A DNA stretch of 64,000 nucleotides from assembly GCF_945859685.1 (NCBI RefSeq), contig NC_079147.1, positions 100,671,525-100,735,524 on the forward strand, read 5' to 3'. Origin of the DNA: Eupeodes corollae. Taxonomy: Eukaryota; Arthropoda; Insecta; Diptera; Syrphidae. This document shows, in pieces, positions 23,880 through 33,795 of this stretch (position 1 is the stretch's first letter; each line of letters opens with the position of its first letter). Under the pieces are notes generated by a model. The model had not been told where the DNA came from, made no database searches, and saw only the letters and a list, made by a program, of their open reading frames with translations. A program made the position numbers and the translations under genes.

Positions 23880-24965
23880 GCAATTGCCCTTACTATGTAA
23901 ATGTACGTGTGAATAAGGTTGACTGTTGCATGTCCCTAGCACGACTGCCTTTTGAATTTCTTCTATCAGATCTTCCTTTTGAAGCAGTTTGAGGTGATTC
24001 ATCAACGGCTGTCGCCGATATTACGATGTGTGTTATCGTTACTTTATTCGTATGATAAAGTTCCTTTATTTCATGTGCCAGCTCGGTGTACTTGTTGATC
24101 TTGTTAAGCTGTTCTTAGATTTTGAGTTAAAGGGACGGTTATGTCGAATATGACGATTGTTTTGTTTTCTTATGTCAAAGAGAACTATGTCTTGTTTGTT
24201 GGCTAGCACGATGAGGTCAGTCCTGATGGGTATATCCCAATACAATATAACATTTTTGTTTTCTGGTGCGGGTGGTGGTTCATATTTGTAATATGTTACC
24301 TGTTGGTTTATCAATCCGTGCCTTAAAGCAAGTTTCAAGTATAAGAGCTTGCCCACCTTGTCGTGCTTGCTGAGGTAGTCTGTTCCGGATAACATGCAAC
24401 ACCCGCATATGATGTGTTCGATCGTTTCGTGTGCGCTGTTGCATCTTCGGCAGTTGTTTGTCGGAATATTGTCGCGTAGTATATATTTGACATAGTTTCT
24501 TTTGTGGATGACTCGGTCCTGCATGGCTATCATGAAACCTTCGGTTTCAGAGAAGAGTTTTCCTTTCTTAAGCCACAGGTTTGAGTGGGTTCTGTCTACA
24601 TCGTCTTTCAAGAGTTCCTTGATATGTGTTCCACGTAGTTCCTTAATCCTCCAAGCTTCAATAAGTTCCGGGTTCGTTTTGACGTTGCCGGGTTTTCCAA
24701 ATTCGGTGGAAGATAGGTTGAGTGGCGTGTAGTTCTTATCTGCCTCAACTATTGTCTTTATGATCGCGCAGTCCTGTTGGTCTCGGAAGTACGATCTTAG
24801 ATTACAGATTTGCCTATGATGAAGGTCAGCTAGATCCGTGATTCCTCGTCCTCCTTCTCCGCGAGGGAGAACGATTCTCTCTATCGCGCTTCTTGGGTGA
24901 TGCGATTGATGTTTCGATAGCATCTCCAAAAGAATTTTGTGCAACGAAAAATAATGTTTTTGACA
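23880..24965 (-). pseudogene. R2/R4-like non-LTR retrotransposon: C-terminal domain with restriction-like endonuclease
   Basis: A 300-codon minus-strand frame (24974-24066) begins inside the element at LPRGEGGRGITDLADLH, the region after reverse transcriptase. WLKKGKLFSETEGFMIAMQD follows at about 24510-24570. A CCHC-type finger, CRRCNSAHETIEHIICGC, lies at about 24395-24450. The endonuclease motif reads KQDIVLFD where PDIVxxD is usual, so the proline is lost. After one frameshift near 24110 the reading continues as INKYTELAHEIKELY, and near 23950 as IQKAVVLGTC, the normal C-terminal signature. The protein would cut target DNA and prime reverse transcription. Only this C-terminal third is present. 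Confidence 0.75.
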
Positions 24966-24971
24966 TCTGAT

Positions 24972-25004
24972 CAATTTTTGAGAAAAATCGAATTGACAGT
25001 TTTA
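24972..25004 (-). repeat. Small fragment of the dispersed repeat
   Basis: TTGAGAAAAATCGAATTGAC on the plus strand is the reverse complement of the core of the ~174-bp unit. It lies between the R2/R4-like remnant and the jockey-like remnant. It is too short to be certain. Confidence 0.4.
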
Positions 25005-25089
25005 GGATCTCCCTTTTTATAGATTGCTTAAATGGATGACTCTTTTTTAAATTCTTTTGTATTTCTTCGTTGCTGAACACTCGGTTGAG

Positions 25090-25497
25090 TTAAAAAAATA
25101 TATGTTCTAAAAATTGTGAGCTGGCATTTTTCAAAAACTCGGCTGGGATGACATCTAAGCCCGAAGAATTATTGTTTTTCAATTTTTCTAAGGCAAAAAG
25201 TATTTCTGGCATTGAGAACGGAGTGTCTAGTTCTTCGATGTAAATAAAAGGTAATGCAAAACATATGTAAGATTGGTTAGGATCTACTTTTGTAAGTTTT
25301 CCGAAATATGAGCCCATCATGTCGATACTGATTGGAAAAACATTCGATCTGTTTCGGTTACCTTAAGTTCGTAAATTTTTCCCAAAATTCTTTAGCATCC
25401 CTGCATTGAAGCATAGTAGATTTTTTGCTGATGGAGATATTTTCCCCAATTTTCGTTTTGATAGCATACAAAATTTACTCGCACAGGCAAAGAAGAA
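25090..25497 (-). pseudogene. Jockey/CR1-like non-LTR fragment interrupted by the BEL/Pao element
   Basis: On the minus strand the readable order is a linker, STMLQCRDAKEFWEKFTNL (about 25365-25425), then MPEILFALEKLKNNNSSGLD with VIPAEFLKNA (25120-25220), the first block of reverse transcriptase. The frame shifts between the two. The BEL/Pao element sits immediately upstream at 25503-31528. The sequence beyond it (from 31534) looks like more of the same linker, so this element was probably the BEL target. Confidence 0.65.
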
Positions 25498-25502
25498 TAC
25501 GG

Positions 25503-25807
25503 TGTCAAAAATAACCCTGTGGGAAAATAATCAAACCGAGTTACCTAGCTTAAGAAAACAACCGATCTTTTCGGGTCTAAAATCTCGTGACAACTGACTT
25601 TTATTTCAATTATTATCTAACAGTTTAGTAGAAAGTTTCTTAACAGTTAAGTATACAAAGCAAGAATGAAATTAAAAGAAAGTAAGAATAAATAGGAATT
25701 CAAAAAATTATGTTATAGTATGTAACTATTAAAGTGTTTGTAAATTCTGTATCGATTATGTATTTAAAAGAAAATAGGGTAAATCATACTTCGTTTAATT
25801 TTCAACA
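25503..25807 (-). repeat. 3' LTR of the BEL/Pao element
   Basis: 305 bp, identical by eye to the LTR at 31224-31528. In element orientation it contains an AATAAA signal (complement of TTTATT near 25602) that could serve 3'-end formation. The last 13 bases of the polyprotein frame, including its TAA stop, run into this LTR. Confidence 0.95.
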
Positions 25808-28779
25808 TCCTCCGAGCGGGCCAGCTGGCGGATCTCCAGTGGGTACAAAAGTTGAATTGCGCGTCTAAACCTCCTGCCGTCAGCAAAACGAACTTCACAC
25901 GATCGAATTTTATTGTCTCTTCCGGGGTAACAGGTCTCGACTATTGCTAGTTTCCAGTGAATACGAGGAGTACTGGCATCATATACCAGCACAACGTCAC
26001 CAAGCTGAATTTCTTTAGAAAAGGTATGAGCGGAATGATGAGCTGAACGTAAAAGCTTCAAATATTCAGCTTTCCATCTCTTCCATATGAGAGATGTGTG
26101 CTGCAATCTCGATTTCCATTTACTTCGAAGATCAGAAGCAATCGCTTGGCCGGTGCTCTCGTTATCAGTTACCTTGGAGCAAGTGATAAGAAAACTTTCA
26201 GGTGTCAAAGGAGCCAAGTCCATAGGATCGTCGCTAATGTACGTAAGGGGCCTCATATTAATAATCCGCTCAGCTTCAGTTAGAAGGGTATAAAGCTCTT
26301 CATTGTTAATTTTCGCCTTCCAAATTGTGATTTTGAGAACATCTTTCACACTCTTTACTAATCTCTCCCAAAATCCGCCCCACCACGGTGCTCTTTCCAC
26401 GCTAAATTTCCAGTTTATTCCACGATTACTAAGGAATCCATTGAAGATCTCGCTGTTGAAAACATCTCCCAAAATTTTTGAATCGGTTGCAGCTTTTTTA
26501 AATGTTTTCGCATTATCTGAGTATATGGTTTTCGGACAGCCCCTCCTCGATATAAAACGTCGTATGGCTAAAAGACAGCATTCCGTAGTCAAGTTCAGTA
26601 CAAGCTCCAAATGTACTGCACGAACAACTGCGCACGTAAATATCATTATGTACACCTTGCTTTGGGTCCCATCTGAATGTGTATATAGAGGGCCGGCGAA
26701 ATCCACTCCAACAGTCTCAAAAGGTCTAGATGTTTGAAGTCGATCTCTTGGTAAAGGGGCAAAGGGTTGGGAGGCAGCCTTTCCCCTGAGCCTCTGACAA
26801 AGACGGCAAGATGCGATGACTTTTTTGATCAACTGCCGTCCACCTGGCAGCCAAAACTTTTCACGCAGCCGAACTAGCACAGTATTAACTCCACCGTGCA
26901 AGGAACATTCATGGCAATAAGTAGCGATCAATTTGCTCAAATAGCTACCCTTGGGAAGAATGACTGGACTTATAACATCTAGCGGCTCGTCTAGCTGCGT
27001 AAGTCTACTTCCTACACGAAGCAAACCTTGGTCGTCAACAAATGGATTAAGCGTGAGGAGGGTTGATGATCGAGAAATACTTTTTCCCTCCTGTAAAGAC
27101 AAAACATCATTAGTAAAATAAGTAAATTGAAAATAACTTATCCAATGTATTTCTGCTTTCATCATTTCAGTTGCTTGAAGAAATCTCGAGGTATGATAAG
27201 TTCTATTTCTTTTGAGAGACCATTTAGGCCACCAATGGTTGAGCAGCGCATTTACACCTCGAACAATGTACGCAGTGATTCTGAGTAGCTTCTTCCAGTC
27301 ACTTACGGTTTCAGGCAGCAACAACGGGTCTGAATATTTAGTAGTAGCAGCAACATCTTCTCTTTGAACAGGCAACAACATAACAGCAACATCCTCAACG
27401 GCAACAACATTTACAGCCGGCCAACAACTTTGGTCCTCCTTCAGCCAAGATGAACCTTCTTTCCACAGCGACGAAGAACAAAATTTATCTGCAGATATAC
27501 CTCTCGTTAACAAATCTGCAGGGTTTTCTTTCCCCGAACAGTGACGCCAGTCGTTTACATCGGTAAGCTCTTGTATTTCCTTAACGCGGGTAAACACGTA
27601 CGGCTTCCATTTGCGAGCATCTCCTTGAATCCAATGTAGAGCGATCTGCGAGTCTGTCCACAAAAAAAGTCTATTAAATGGTATATTTGACTTCTTTAAA
27701 TAAGAACCAAGTCTGGCGGCAACCAAGGCGGCTGTAAGTTCTAACTTCGGCAAGCTGAGATCATCTACCTTGTTTTCTTTCAGCGGCGCAACTCGGGCTT
27801 TAGCACACACGAAATTCAGATCAATTTCAAAACTTGTATTCTGCAGTCTTAGAAATGCAACGGCTCCAAAGGCTTTCTGGCTCGCATCGGCGAATATGTG
27901 CATTTCAATCGATGTCAAATCAGCTTTAATTCCAAGCCATCTAGGCATTGAAAATTCGGGAACTAGTTCTAAGTCCTTTACGCACGCTAAATATTTTTGG
28001 CTGGATTCTGCGTCTAATGGCTCGTCCCAATTCAGCTTATCGCGCCACAAAGTCTGAAATAAGATTTTTAACTTTATTAAAATTGGATTTAAAAAGCCTA
28101 AAGGATCGAACACTCGCGCTATAAGTTTTAATAAGTTGCGCTTTGTAGGTAGTGCCATCGTTTTCAAATAATCCAAATTAAGATTAATCATCAACTCGTC
28201 GCTGTGCACGTTCCATAGGACACCCAAAACAGAATGGACCAAATCGTTGGTTAATTCGAGAGAATTTTGAATATCAGAACTATTGCAACGCCATTTTCTT
28301 AAATTCATATATGCTCGATTGAATACTTCGCTAGCCTCCTTACAAAATTTCTCCGCATCGCTTTGACTATTCACGCTTGAAACAAGATCATCCATATAAA
28401 AAGACCTACTCAGTATGTTACACGTCTCCGGAAACTCCTTCGATTGCTCACTGAGGTGAAGAGCTATTGTGGCAGATAGCAAAAATGGACTAGAGGAAAC
28501 TCCGAAGGTGACACGAGTCATGCGATACTCTGCTTCAGATGAGAAATCGGTAGTTAAGTCTTCGTTTTGAGAAAACCAAATAAAACGATGACTGTTCCTT
28601 TCACTCTCTGCTAATACCACTTGCAAAAACGCCTTTTCAATATCTGCCACTATACCAATCTCACCGATCCGAAAACTCAACAGAATTTGGAGCATGTCTG
28701 GAAGTAAGTTCGAGCCTGTCCATAAACATTCATTTAAAGATAATTTACCTGGTAAGTGAGACGAGGCATCGAATACAAT
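25795..28779 (-). CDS. BEL/Pao reverse transcriptase-RNase H-integrase (downstream of the in-frame TGA)
   Basis: Open in the same frame right after the TGA. The first ATG is at 28695, giving 966 residues, and numbering here starts there. Reverse transcriptase: VADIEKAFLQ at 16-25 and the catalytic YMDD at 100-103, both intact. RNase H-like region: FADAS (D270), LEL (E319) and WTDSQ (D348). Integrase: HHCC finger with H595, H600, C630 and C633; catalytic D665 (GVDFAG), D727 (YSDN) and E777 (FWER). A C-terminal DUF5641-like segment with GDVVLVYD follows. All catalytic residues I can check are present. The stop TAA lies 13 bases inside the 3' LTR. Nothing but the upstream TGA looks damaged. Confidence 0.9.
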   Translation of the reverse strand: MVFDASSHLPGKLSLNECLWTGSNLLPDMLQILLSFRIGEIGIVADIEKAFLQVVLAESERNSHRFIWFSQNEDLTTDFSSEAEYRMTRVTFGVSSSPFLLSATIALHLSEQSKEFPETCNILSRSFYMDDLVSSVNSQSDAEKFCKEASEVFNRAYMNLRKWRCNSSDIQNSLELTNDLVHSVLGVLWNVHSDELMINLNLDYLKTMALPTKRNLLKLIARVFDPLGFLNPILIKLKILFQTLWRDKLNWDEPLDAESSQKYLACVKDLELVPEFSMPRWLGIKADLTSIEMHIFADASQKAFGAVAFLRLQNTSFEIDLNFVCAKARVAPLKENKVDDLSLPKLELTAALVAARLGSYLKKSNIPFNRLFLWTDSQIALHWIQGDARKWKPYVFTRVKEIQELTDVNDWRHCSGKENPADLLTRGISADKFCSSSLWKEGSSWLKEDQSCWPAVNVVAVEDVAVMLLPVQREDVAATTKYSDPLLLPETVSDWKKLLRITAYIVRGVNALLNHWWPKWSLKRNRTYHTSRFLQATEMMKAEIHWISYFQFTYFTNDVLSLQEGKSISRSSTLLTLNPFVDDQGLLRVGSRLTQLDEPLDVISPVILPKGSYLSKLIATYCHECSLHGGVNTVLVRLREKFWLPGGRQLIKKVIASCRLCQRLRGKAASQPFAPLPRDRLQTSRPFETVGVDFAGPLYTHSDGTQSKVYIMIFTCAVVRAVHLELVLNLTTECCLLAIRRFISRRGCPKTIYSDNAKTFKKAATDSKILGDVFNSEIFNGFLSNRGINWKFSVERAPWWGGFWERLVKSVKDVLKITIWKAKINNEELYTLLTEAERIINMRPLTYISDDPMDLAPLTPESFLITCSKVTDNESTGQAIASDLRSKWKSRLQHTSLIWKRWKAEYLKLLRSAHHSAHTFSKEIQLGDVVLVYDASTPRIHWKLAIVETCYPGRDNKIRSCEVRFADGRRFRRAIQLLYPLEIRQLARSEDVEN

Positions 28780-31128
28780 TCAGATCTTGGTAGATGTCTT
28801 TTCCGGGCGATACACTGCGCTGTGTGGCATATAATACAGGTTCTTAGTATTCTCGTCACTCGGAACTACTCTCTCTGCATATCCTGCTGTAATAAATTGC
28901 CGCATTGCTATATCGTATTCGCGAAGTTTAGCTGGTTCTCTTTGAAGTCTTCTTAAAAGGGAGTGCAACCTTGCCAAAGCCATTTCTTTATTGTTTCCGA
29001 GCTGTCCATTTAAAGTTTTCCAGGGTTGGAGCGCTTCGTATCTTGTCTCCGTCTTTCTGATGCATTTAGTTTGGAGTTCTTTAGTGAATTCATTCATCTC
29101 CATCTCGTCGCCTCGTATGCCTATGGTATCTAGTCTCCACATTTCTTCAAAAGATATCGAGCTGAAAAGAGTGGAGACAGTTTCATTAGACATAATATCA
29201 CCTGTGTCACACGGACCCTGAAGCGTCCACCCGAAGATTGTGTCTACTGCTGTCAAAAGGCTTGTTATTCGCTTATATCTTCCAGTAACCACCTTCCAAT
29301 AATAATCCGCTCCAACTAGGACACTCAATCCGTCTTCTTGCTCACGTTCACACAAATTTGAGTCTGCCAAACAGAAGCCATCTAACTGAGGGCTTTTACT
29401 CTCCGGAGCAACCAAGACATCTAAGCAGATTTCTGGAACAACAACCGCCATAACTTCCACAGATCTTTCCCCAAATTGACTTTTTAAAACGATTTTCACA
29501 ATTTTCATTTTATTAGCACAGGAAATTTTGTCTTGACCGAAAGGAATGATGGATAAATTAACAAAACCTTCGATTGGTAAGTTAAGCTTATTTACAACTG
29601 CTTCTTTCACGTACGTGCGCTGGCTGCCACCATCTATGATAAGACGAACGAATAAATTATTTCTCGCCGACAAAGAACTATTTGCTGCTAGGAGAGATCG
29701 CGCGGTTTGTAGAAAAACATATGATTTTGTATTCTGTCTTGAAATTGAAATATCCGGCACGGATAAATTAATTGTTGGATTAAGCATTGCCACAGACTTC
29801 GAATTTTCTTTTGATTTTAATTCCACCTCACTGACAGACGATGCTTTCTCGGAGTTGCACAACGAAGATGGATGCTTGTTCTTGCACTTTTTGCAATACA
29901 AACCTCTCGCTTTACAAAATCTTGCAGTGTGCCCCTTCATCGTGCATCGAAAACACCTACCATCCTCTTTCAACATATGTTTTTTCTCAGCCACTGTGTG
30001 GGAGCTGCTGCACTCCTTCGTTGAATGCTGGACAGACTTGCAAAAAAAACATACTTCTTTCGCTTGCGTGGAAGCGAAGAGGCCAGCTGCTGTTGATGGT
30101 TGTGTGTGAGAACGGTGTGTGCTCGCTCGCACTGAAGAATTGCTAACACCTGCCCTCTCAATCGACTCAACTTCTTGCTTAAGAAATCTAAGAATATTTT
30201 TCACCTGTTTGTCTCCATCGAAAGAAAGAGTAGATCCGGTATCAGAAGCTGAATCATTGACGTCTTCGCCTTTTATCAAGCTTTCTTTCTGTATTCGGTG
30301 ATAATCAATTCGGAGTTCATTTGGCATGCATTTCAGGAGAATCGTCTTAAGCATTATATAATAATGAGAAGAAGGAACACCTAGTGCTGTAAGAGACCGA
30401 CTGCAAGAAATTACCGTATTGTATAAATTTCTTAATCCCGTTGAATCAGTTTTGCTATGAACAGCTGGAAGCGCCATAAGTTTTTGCATCAACTTATCTA
30501 TTAATTTTTCCGAATCTCCATACTCCTCTTGCAAAAGAGAGATAGCCCCATCGTAGCAGGTATCAGTGGGGGTGAAACCTGATATGGTCTTCGCTGCGTT
30601 CCCAGTTAAAACAGACTGCAAATAATTGAATTTTTCTGCTCCACTCAAAGACTCATTCCCATGCACAGTCGTACGGAAATTTTCCCAAAAACTAATCCAT
30701 TCTTGATGGTCTCCTGAATACTTTTTCAGCTCTAATTTGGGAAGTTTCGTACAACGAGCCCGCTGCAATGGTGTTGCAGATTGACGACGCACGTTCTCAT
30801 CATTTTGGTAGGGATTAATTTTAGCTTGTACCTTTGCTAATCGAACTTGTAACCTAGCCATCATACCTACAGCAGAGTCTTCATATTCGGCTACCTTCTC
30901 TGGTTTAGAATCCTCGATGTTTTTATTCTGAAATTCATTGTTGATTATGCGAAGATTCTCATTGGCGGTAGTGAGACGCTGCAGATAAGATGCGAGATCT
31001 TCTTCAATGGTGTCTAATTTAGACATATCCTCCATATCTCTTATTCCCGCAGTTTTCAAATATTCTGTAGCCTCGTTAACTATTTTTGTTATTTGACTGC
31101 GGTAGCCGGCGCGCGCTTGCAGTTCCAT
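28780..31128 (-). CDS. BEL/Pao Gag-protease and start of reverse transcriptase
   Basis: 782 codons from an ATG at 31128 that follows a long A-run. Residues about 1-110 are coiled-coil-like. About 130-280 is the Gag domain known as DUF1759 (KLELKKYSGDHQEWISFW). Zinc knuckles lie at about 360-373 and 392-424 (CFFC, CFRCTMKGHTARFC, YCKKC). The aspartic protease-like domain starts at about 492, with active-site DGGS at 499-502 where DSGS is more usual. Reverse transcriptase begins near 740. The frame ends at a TGA (28780-28782) inside a conserved reverse transcriptase block, and the same frame continues beyond it. Gag packages the RNA and protease would process the polyprotein. This stop would leave the copy without polymerase unless it is read through. 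Confidence 0.9.
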   Translation of the reverse strand: MELQARAGYRSQITKIVNEATEYLKTAGIRDMEDMSKLDTIEEDLASYLQRLTTANENLRIINNEFQNKNIEDSKPEKVAEYEDSAVGMMARLQVRLAKVQAKINPYQNDENVRRQSATPLQRARCTKLPKLELKKYSGDHQEWISFWENFRTTVHGNESLSGAEKFNYLQSVLTGNAAKTISGFTPTDTCYDGAISLLQEEYGDSEKLIDKLMQKLMALPAVHSKTDSTGLRNLYNTVISCSRSLTALGVPSSHYYIMLKTILLKCMPNELRIDYHRIQKESLIKGEDVNDSASDTGSTLSFDGDKQVKNILRFLKQEVESIERAGVSNSSVRASTHRSHTQPSTAAGLFASTQAKEVCFFCKSVQHSTKECSSSHTVAEKKHMLKEDGRCFRCTMKGHTARFCKARGLYCKKCKNKHPSSLCNSEKASSVSEVELKSKENSKSVAMLNPTINLSVPDISISRQNTKSYVFLQTARSLLAANSSLSARNNLFVRLIIDGGSQRTYVKEAVVNKLNLPIEGFVNLSIIPFGQDKISCANKMKIVKIVLKSQFGERSVEVMAVVVPEICLDVLVAPESKSPQLDGFCLADSNLCEREQEDGLSVLVGADYYWKVVTGRYKRITSLLTAVDTIFGWTLQGPCDTGDIMSNETVSTLFSSISFEEMWRLDTIGIRGDEMEMNEFTKELQTKCIRKTETRYEALQPWKTLNGQLGNNKEMALARLHSLLRRLQREPAKLREYDIAMRQFITAGYAERVVPSDENTKNLYYMPHSAVYRPEKTSTKI

Positions 31129-31205
31129 TTTTTTTTTTTTTTTATACTTGCGACAATAAAAAGAGCTATCACGTTACTAACTTTTAAACTAGGTTCTATT
31201 CTTGT

Positions 31206-31223
31206 TCCCGGGTTTCGGCACCA
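31206..31223 (-). promoter_or_regulatory. Primer-binding site, complementary to tRNA-Phe 3' end
   Basis: Directly inside the 5' LTR. The plus strand reads TCCCGGGTTTCGGCACCA, which equals the 3' end of animal cytoplasmic tRNA-Phe (acceptor strand plus CCA), so the element RNA would pair with it over 18 bases. The tRNA assignment is from memory of the tRNA sequence. Confidence 0.75.
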
Positions 31224-31528
31224 TGTCAAAAATAACCCTGTGGGAAAATAATCAAACCGAGTTACCTAGCTTAAGAAAACAACCGATCTTTTCGGGTCTA
31301 AAATCTCGTGACAACTGACTTTTATTTCAATTATTATCTAACAGTTTAGTAGAAAGTTTCTTAACAGTTAAGTATACAAAGCAAGAATGAAATTAAAAGA
31401 AAGTAAGAATAAATAGGAATTCAAAAAATTATGTTATAGTATGTAACTATTAAAGTGTTTGTAAATTCTGTATCGATTATGTATTTAAAAGAAAATAGGG
31501 TAAATCATACTTCGTTTAATTTTCAACA
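31224..31528 (-). repeat. 5' LTR of the BEL/Pao element
   Basis: 305 bp. It should hold the promoter; an AT-rich TTTTAAATACA stretch (complement near 31485-31495) is a possible TATA-like element. It is bounded outside by the target duplication TACGG (31529-31533) and inside by the primer-binding site. Confidence 0.95.
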
Positions 31529-31869
31529 TACGGCTTCTGGTTCTTATCGTGCAAAACTTAAATTAATTTATAAATCTTACCTTTTAAAATACTATAAACG
31601 ACTTGATTTCGGATTTAAGACTGTTTATTAAATTTTGAAATGTTTATTAGAATGAATGTTAACAAAAAAAATTCACTTTAAGGTAAAGAGTAAAAATTTA
31701 AATAAACAAGAACACTTAAAATCTTCGACCTCACTCACTCACACTCAGTTAAACCACCAAAGAGGTTATTAAAGCCAAAAGAGTAAGTTCACATTGTTTG
31801 AAGGTCAACTCAAGTAAGGATAACTGGAAAAAGTTTAAGCAATTCAGAAGGCCTGCATAGCACATATTC

Positions 31870-32990
31870 GTAGGACAATATTTTCGCATGACCAAAAATT
31901 ACGGCACAAATACTGTAATGCCCCAAAGGCAGTACCACTTTTTGGTCACTCGTGTAAACATGAGGTATTATTTCTCGCTTCCTACGCTCGTTGTCAATGG
32001 CACTCCATTTGGTAGCTCTATTGAGAAAGCTCAGCTCTTTGCTAGGAGCACGTTAGTGATTCTATGGGAAAAAACTCAAAACCCATCCCCAAAAAAGACA
32101 AATCCTCCGATTATCGACCTATTGCACTTACTTCCTTTCTTTCCAAGGTAATGAGAACGCTGATAAATTATCAGCTCAAGAAATATCTTGAAGACCGGAA
32201 CTCTTAATGACTGAGACGGTATGGCTTTCGAAGCAATAGGTGATGGTTCATTTCAACTGACATTATAGAAAATCTTTACATCGTTTCAAAGGCTTTCAGT
32301 TTTCATGAATCACTTCTTCATTGGATTAGTAATTACCTTCCACATCGTTTAGTACAAGTAGTATTGTATAGATTCAAGTCTGAAAATCATAAAATAAATG
32401 CTGGTGTGCCCCAGGGTTCTGTTCTATCTCAAACACTCTTTCTCATGATCTCCTGTCAGCAATTCGTTATTCAATACATTGTTTTGCTGAAGCTAGTACT
32501 CTTAAGCGGCAAATAGACATCACACTTGTGTTCACACTTGTGTCGGTGTGCAGAAATTCATGCTGTGTGTGGGTTGAAGCAGGCACTAATTTTTGGTTCA
32601 AGATACGGAGCGAGTAAGTTCAAATGTTTTTGATTTTTCTGTATCGGTGTCTCAATTGGAATGATGTGCATAAGGATGCGCGCGCATATTTACTCCTCAG
32701 TTGTATCTTAACCGTTGTCGTCGCAAGTTGTTTCAATAAAAGCTTCAAGCTTTCCTCTTTTCAGATCTCTTTCACAACTAATGTGTGTAGAATTTGATGT
32801 GTCGTGTGTGATGGAATACCACACCGACTGTCAATACACCAGTGTAGTCATCCGCTTTAGCTTTTCATATTCGTTTTCAGAATATGCTCCAGTTTTTAAA
32901 ATGAAATTTAAAACCAATGTACACCGATCCCTCCTATCCAACCCCTCCCTCTTTTCCTAATGCTCACACTGTGTCTTTGGCATATTAAAG
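31870..32990 (+). pseudogene. Jockey/CR1-like non-LTR reverse transcriptase, decayed
   Basis: The best block is KPIPKKDKSSDYRPIALTSF followed by LSKVMRTLINYQLKKYLEDR (about 32085-32200). A YGF-type block (32222) and VPQGSVLSQ (about 32405-32435) come next. A C-terminal segment ends in FKTNVHRSLL near 32905-32940. The catalytic YADD box is not readable, and frames shift repeatedly. The far C-terminal block recurs at 33410-33560. Confidence 0.7.
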
Positions 32991-33409
32991 GTATAAAAAA
33001 CCCTTTTAGTGTTTGCTATTTATATATAAAAAAAGGAATCACATCCCACTTTTTCGAAAGTGAAACTACAACGGCAAAATGTGATAAACTCATTGAATTC
33101 CCACCTAAACAGCATTGGGTAATAAAAACGACGTAGAATTTTAACCCAATGCTGTCTCTTATCGTTAAAGCAAGATACACCCCTCTTGCCATTATCCATG
33201 GATGGCATTTGCCTCAAGGAGGCTGAACATCTTTATATTCTAGGTATTTGTATCACTATTGATTGATGATAACATCGTTGTTAGTTCCTTAACTTCGCTT
33301 GAACATCGTTGTTAAGTTTCTTATCGCACCATTTTGTACCGTTGTTTTAACAGTTTATACTCTACTAGAGAAATAGCATGTTGCATTCCTCAAATTTTCA
33401 TCAGTATTC

Positions 33410-33560
33410 CCTCGCGCCCAAGTTCGGTAGTACTGTCAAGTACAGAGATTCGTTCCTTAGCCGTACTACTCGAATGTGAAACGCCTTACCACACTTTGTC
33501 TTTCCCAATCATTGAAATATTCAGGAATTCAAAACCAATGTGTACCGACACCTTCTAAGG
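33410..33560 (+). pseudogene. Jockey/CR1-like C-terminal fragment
   Basis: The reading YRDSFLSRTTRMWNALP, then VFP and FKTNVYRHLL (33440-33558) is the conserved end of jockey/CR1-type ORF2 proteins. It is a second copy of the block ending at 32940. It abuts the minus-strand Tc1-like fragment at 33556. Confidence 0.65.
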
Positions 33561-33795
33561 TGTTAAATCGCACAAATTAGGCGACCAGTTGACTTGCCCC
33601 AAACTCATCAAACATACTCTTCAATAAATCGATTTTAAGTTCTGCTGTGTTGCTTTTGGCACCATCCTGTGCAACCATTTAGCAACTATGTAGTAAAACC
33701 CGGGGCAAAACAAAAACGGTAATCATGGCACGATTACGCTGGTCATTCACAGTTATGTGACGATATTTATCTTCTACGAACAAATATGGCCCAAT
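33556..33795 (-). pseudogene. Tc1/mariner-like transposase, central to C-terminal fragment
   Basis: Minus-strand readings are IGPYLFVED, HITVNDQRNRAMI, VAQDGAKSNTAELKIDLLKS (second catalytic aspartate) and, after a shift, VNWSPNLCDLTP with the last catalytic region. The same family is at 15470, 41900 and 57195. The spacing from QDGA to CDLTP exceeds the 34 residues of mariner, which suggests the DD37D or DD41D type of the superfamily. SINE copy 1 lies immediately upstream, its target duplication starting in this fragment. Confidence 0.7.

Larger units (their letters stand above)
25503..31528 (-). mobile_element. Complete BEL/Pao LTR retrotransposon, very young
   Basis: A 6026-bp element on the minus strand. 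It has two 305-bp LTRs that look identical base for base, a perfect 5-bp target duplication TACGG (25498-25502 and 31529-31533), a primer-binding site touching the 5' LTR, and gag-protease-RT-RNase H-integrase in one frame broken by a single TGA. The LTRs start TGTTG and end TGACA in the element's own orientation. Domain order and 5-bp duplication fit BEL/Pao. Identical LTRs mean a recent insertion, since both LTRs are made as copies of one template. It lies in a jockey/CR1-like remnant. Confidence 0.95.

Noticed and set aside
23717..23992. 91-codon plus-strand frame
   Set aside because: Overlaps antisense to the 3' end of the R2/R4-like element and has no recognisable family.
24066..24974. 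Intact 302-residue host gene on the minus strand
   Set aside because: The protein carries retrotransposon signatures (GGRG linker, CCHC finger, restriction-like endonuclease) and continues past frameshifts into the family C-terminus, so it is a transposon remnant.
26303..30301. Plus-strand frames within 26.1-30.3 kb (up to 187 codons)
   Set aside because: Shadows of the minus-strand BEL/Pao polyprotein, which has all the catalytic motifs.
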